In this document: piece by piece, positions 5,923 through 6,038 of the stretch | Layout: each line of letters opens with the position of its first letter | Position numbering within the stretch: position 1 is the first letter of the stretch | Assembly: GCA_039029535.1 (NCBI GenBank) | Contig: JBCCFW010000275.1 | Span: forward strand, 1 to 6,038 | Length of the DNA: 6,038 bases | Origin: JBCCFW01 sp039029535 | GTDB taxonomy: Bacteria > Acidobacteriota > JBCCFW01 | Reading direction: 5' to 3' | Notes under the pieces: generated by a model | Seen by the model: the letters and a program-made list of their open reading frames with translations, nothing else | The model's database searches: none | Told to the model about the DNA's origin: nothing | Translations under genes and position numbers: made by a program

Positions 5923-5960
5923 CGCCCGGGAGCTACCGCTCCCGGGCGTTTGTTTTTTTT
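5923..5960 (+). terminator. Strong intrinsic terminator
   Basis: A perfect 10-bp GC-rich stem (CGCCCGGGAG at 5923-5932 with CTCCCGGGCG at 5939-5948) and a 6-base loop are followed by TTTGTTTTTTTT (5949-5960). A-T pairs upstream of the stem (5920-5921) partly mirror the T tract, so weak action in the other direction is possible. A smaller hairpin (5893-5898 with 5904-5909) precedes it. It ends the transcript of the peptidoglycan-binding protein gene. Confidence 0.92.
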
Positions 5961-6038
5961 GGGTCGGGCCCAGGGCCACAAACAAACCCACCCACCACCA
6001 CCCCCCCCGGGGGACAAAGAATCACCACCACCACCCCA
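5961..6038. other. Low-complexity window end, probable assembly edge
   Basis: The last 78 bases are simple C/A-rich sequence (CCACCACCACC runs, a run of eight or more C, then GGGGG) with no coding or regulatory signal I can support. AAACAAAC (5980-5987) is the reverse complement of GTTTGTTT (5948-5955) in the terminator tail, so the segment may be a degraded fold-back or error-rich read end beyond a hairpin and homopolymer. Confidence 0.5.

Noticed and set aside
4818..6017. Long open frame (399 codons) on the - strand over the peptidoglycan-binding protein gene
   Set aside because: It mirrors the real gene's codon bias, runs through the terminator and the low-quality end, and its product is Gly/Leu/Asp/Arg-rich without a domain. 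The + strand gene has a signal peptide, repeats, a known domain and a strong Shine-Dalgarno.
1..6038. CRISPR array, tRNA or rRNA genes, insertion sequence or attachment site
   Set aside because: No regularly spaced DNA repeats with variable spacers, no tRNA-like cloverleaf, no rRNA stretches and no transposase or terminal inverted repeats were seen on reading both strands by eye.

Overview
This is a GC-rich bacterial window whose genes prefer G or C strongly at third codon positions. It is probably from a Gram-negative with a complex envelope. An OmpA-like protein, an Ig/glycine-rich surface protein and a candidate sigma-54 promoter would suit Myxococcota or related former Deltaproteobacteria, but no marker gene fixes the lineage. 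All genes I can support lie on the + strand. The window may be a whole metagenomic contig, since it opens inside a gene and ends in low-complexity, poor-looking sequence.

Layout. (1) Positions 2-708 hold the 3' end of a glycine-rich, probably secreted or surface protein with an apparent one-base frameshift near 93-97, followed by a terminator-like hairpin (741-769). (2) Positions 864-4779 hold a four-gene module: a small coiled-coil protein (864-1271), a 577-residue OmpA-like protein with one membrane span (1268-3001), a Ras/Rab-like small GTPase (2998-3513) and, after a 162-base gap, a soluble histidine kinase (3676-4779). The first three genes overlap by 4 bases each (GTGA, then ATGA) and are almost certainly one translationally coupled operon. 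(3) Positions 4780-5027 are intergenic, with a candidate sigma-70-like promoter, a good sigma-54-like match and a strong Shine-Dalgarno. (4) Positions 5028-5879 encode a secreted repeat protein ending in a peptidoglycan-binding domain, closed by a strong intrinsic terminator (5923-5960). (5) Positions 5961-6038 look like a contig edge.

How the genes may work together. The GTPase and histidine kinase are predicted cytosolic. The OmpA-like protein offers a large cytoplasmic domain, one membrane helix, BON-like periplasmic segments and an OmpA-like terminus. The small coiled-coil protein shares a short N-terminal motif with it, which suggests both bind the same partner or each other. The simplest reading is a system that links cell-wall or envelope status to a GTP switch and a phosphorelay. 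From memory, similar gene sets occur in other bacteria without an assigned function, so novelty lies in function more than in existence. The secreted protein at 5028 also targets the wall but is separately transcribed. Its repeat architecture, two 80-residue copies of a three-unit, cysteine-bounded block offset by exactly 90 residues, is the clearest unexplained structural pattern in the window.
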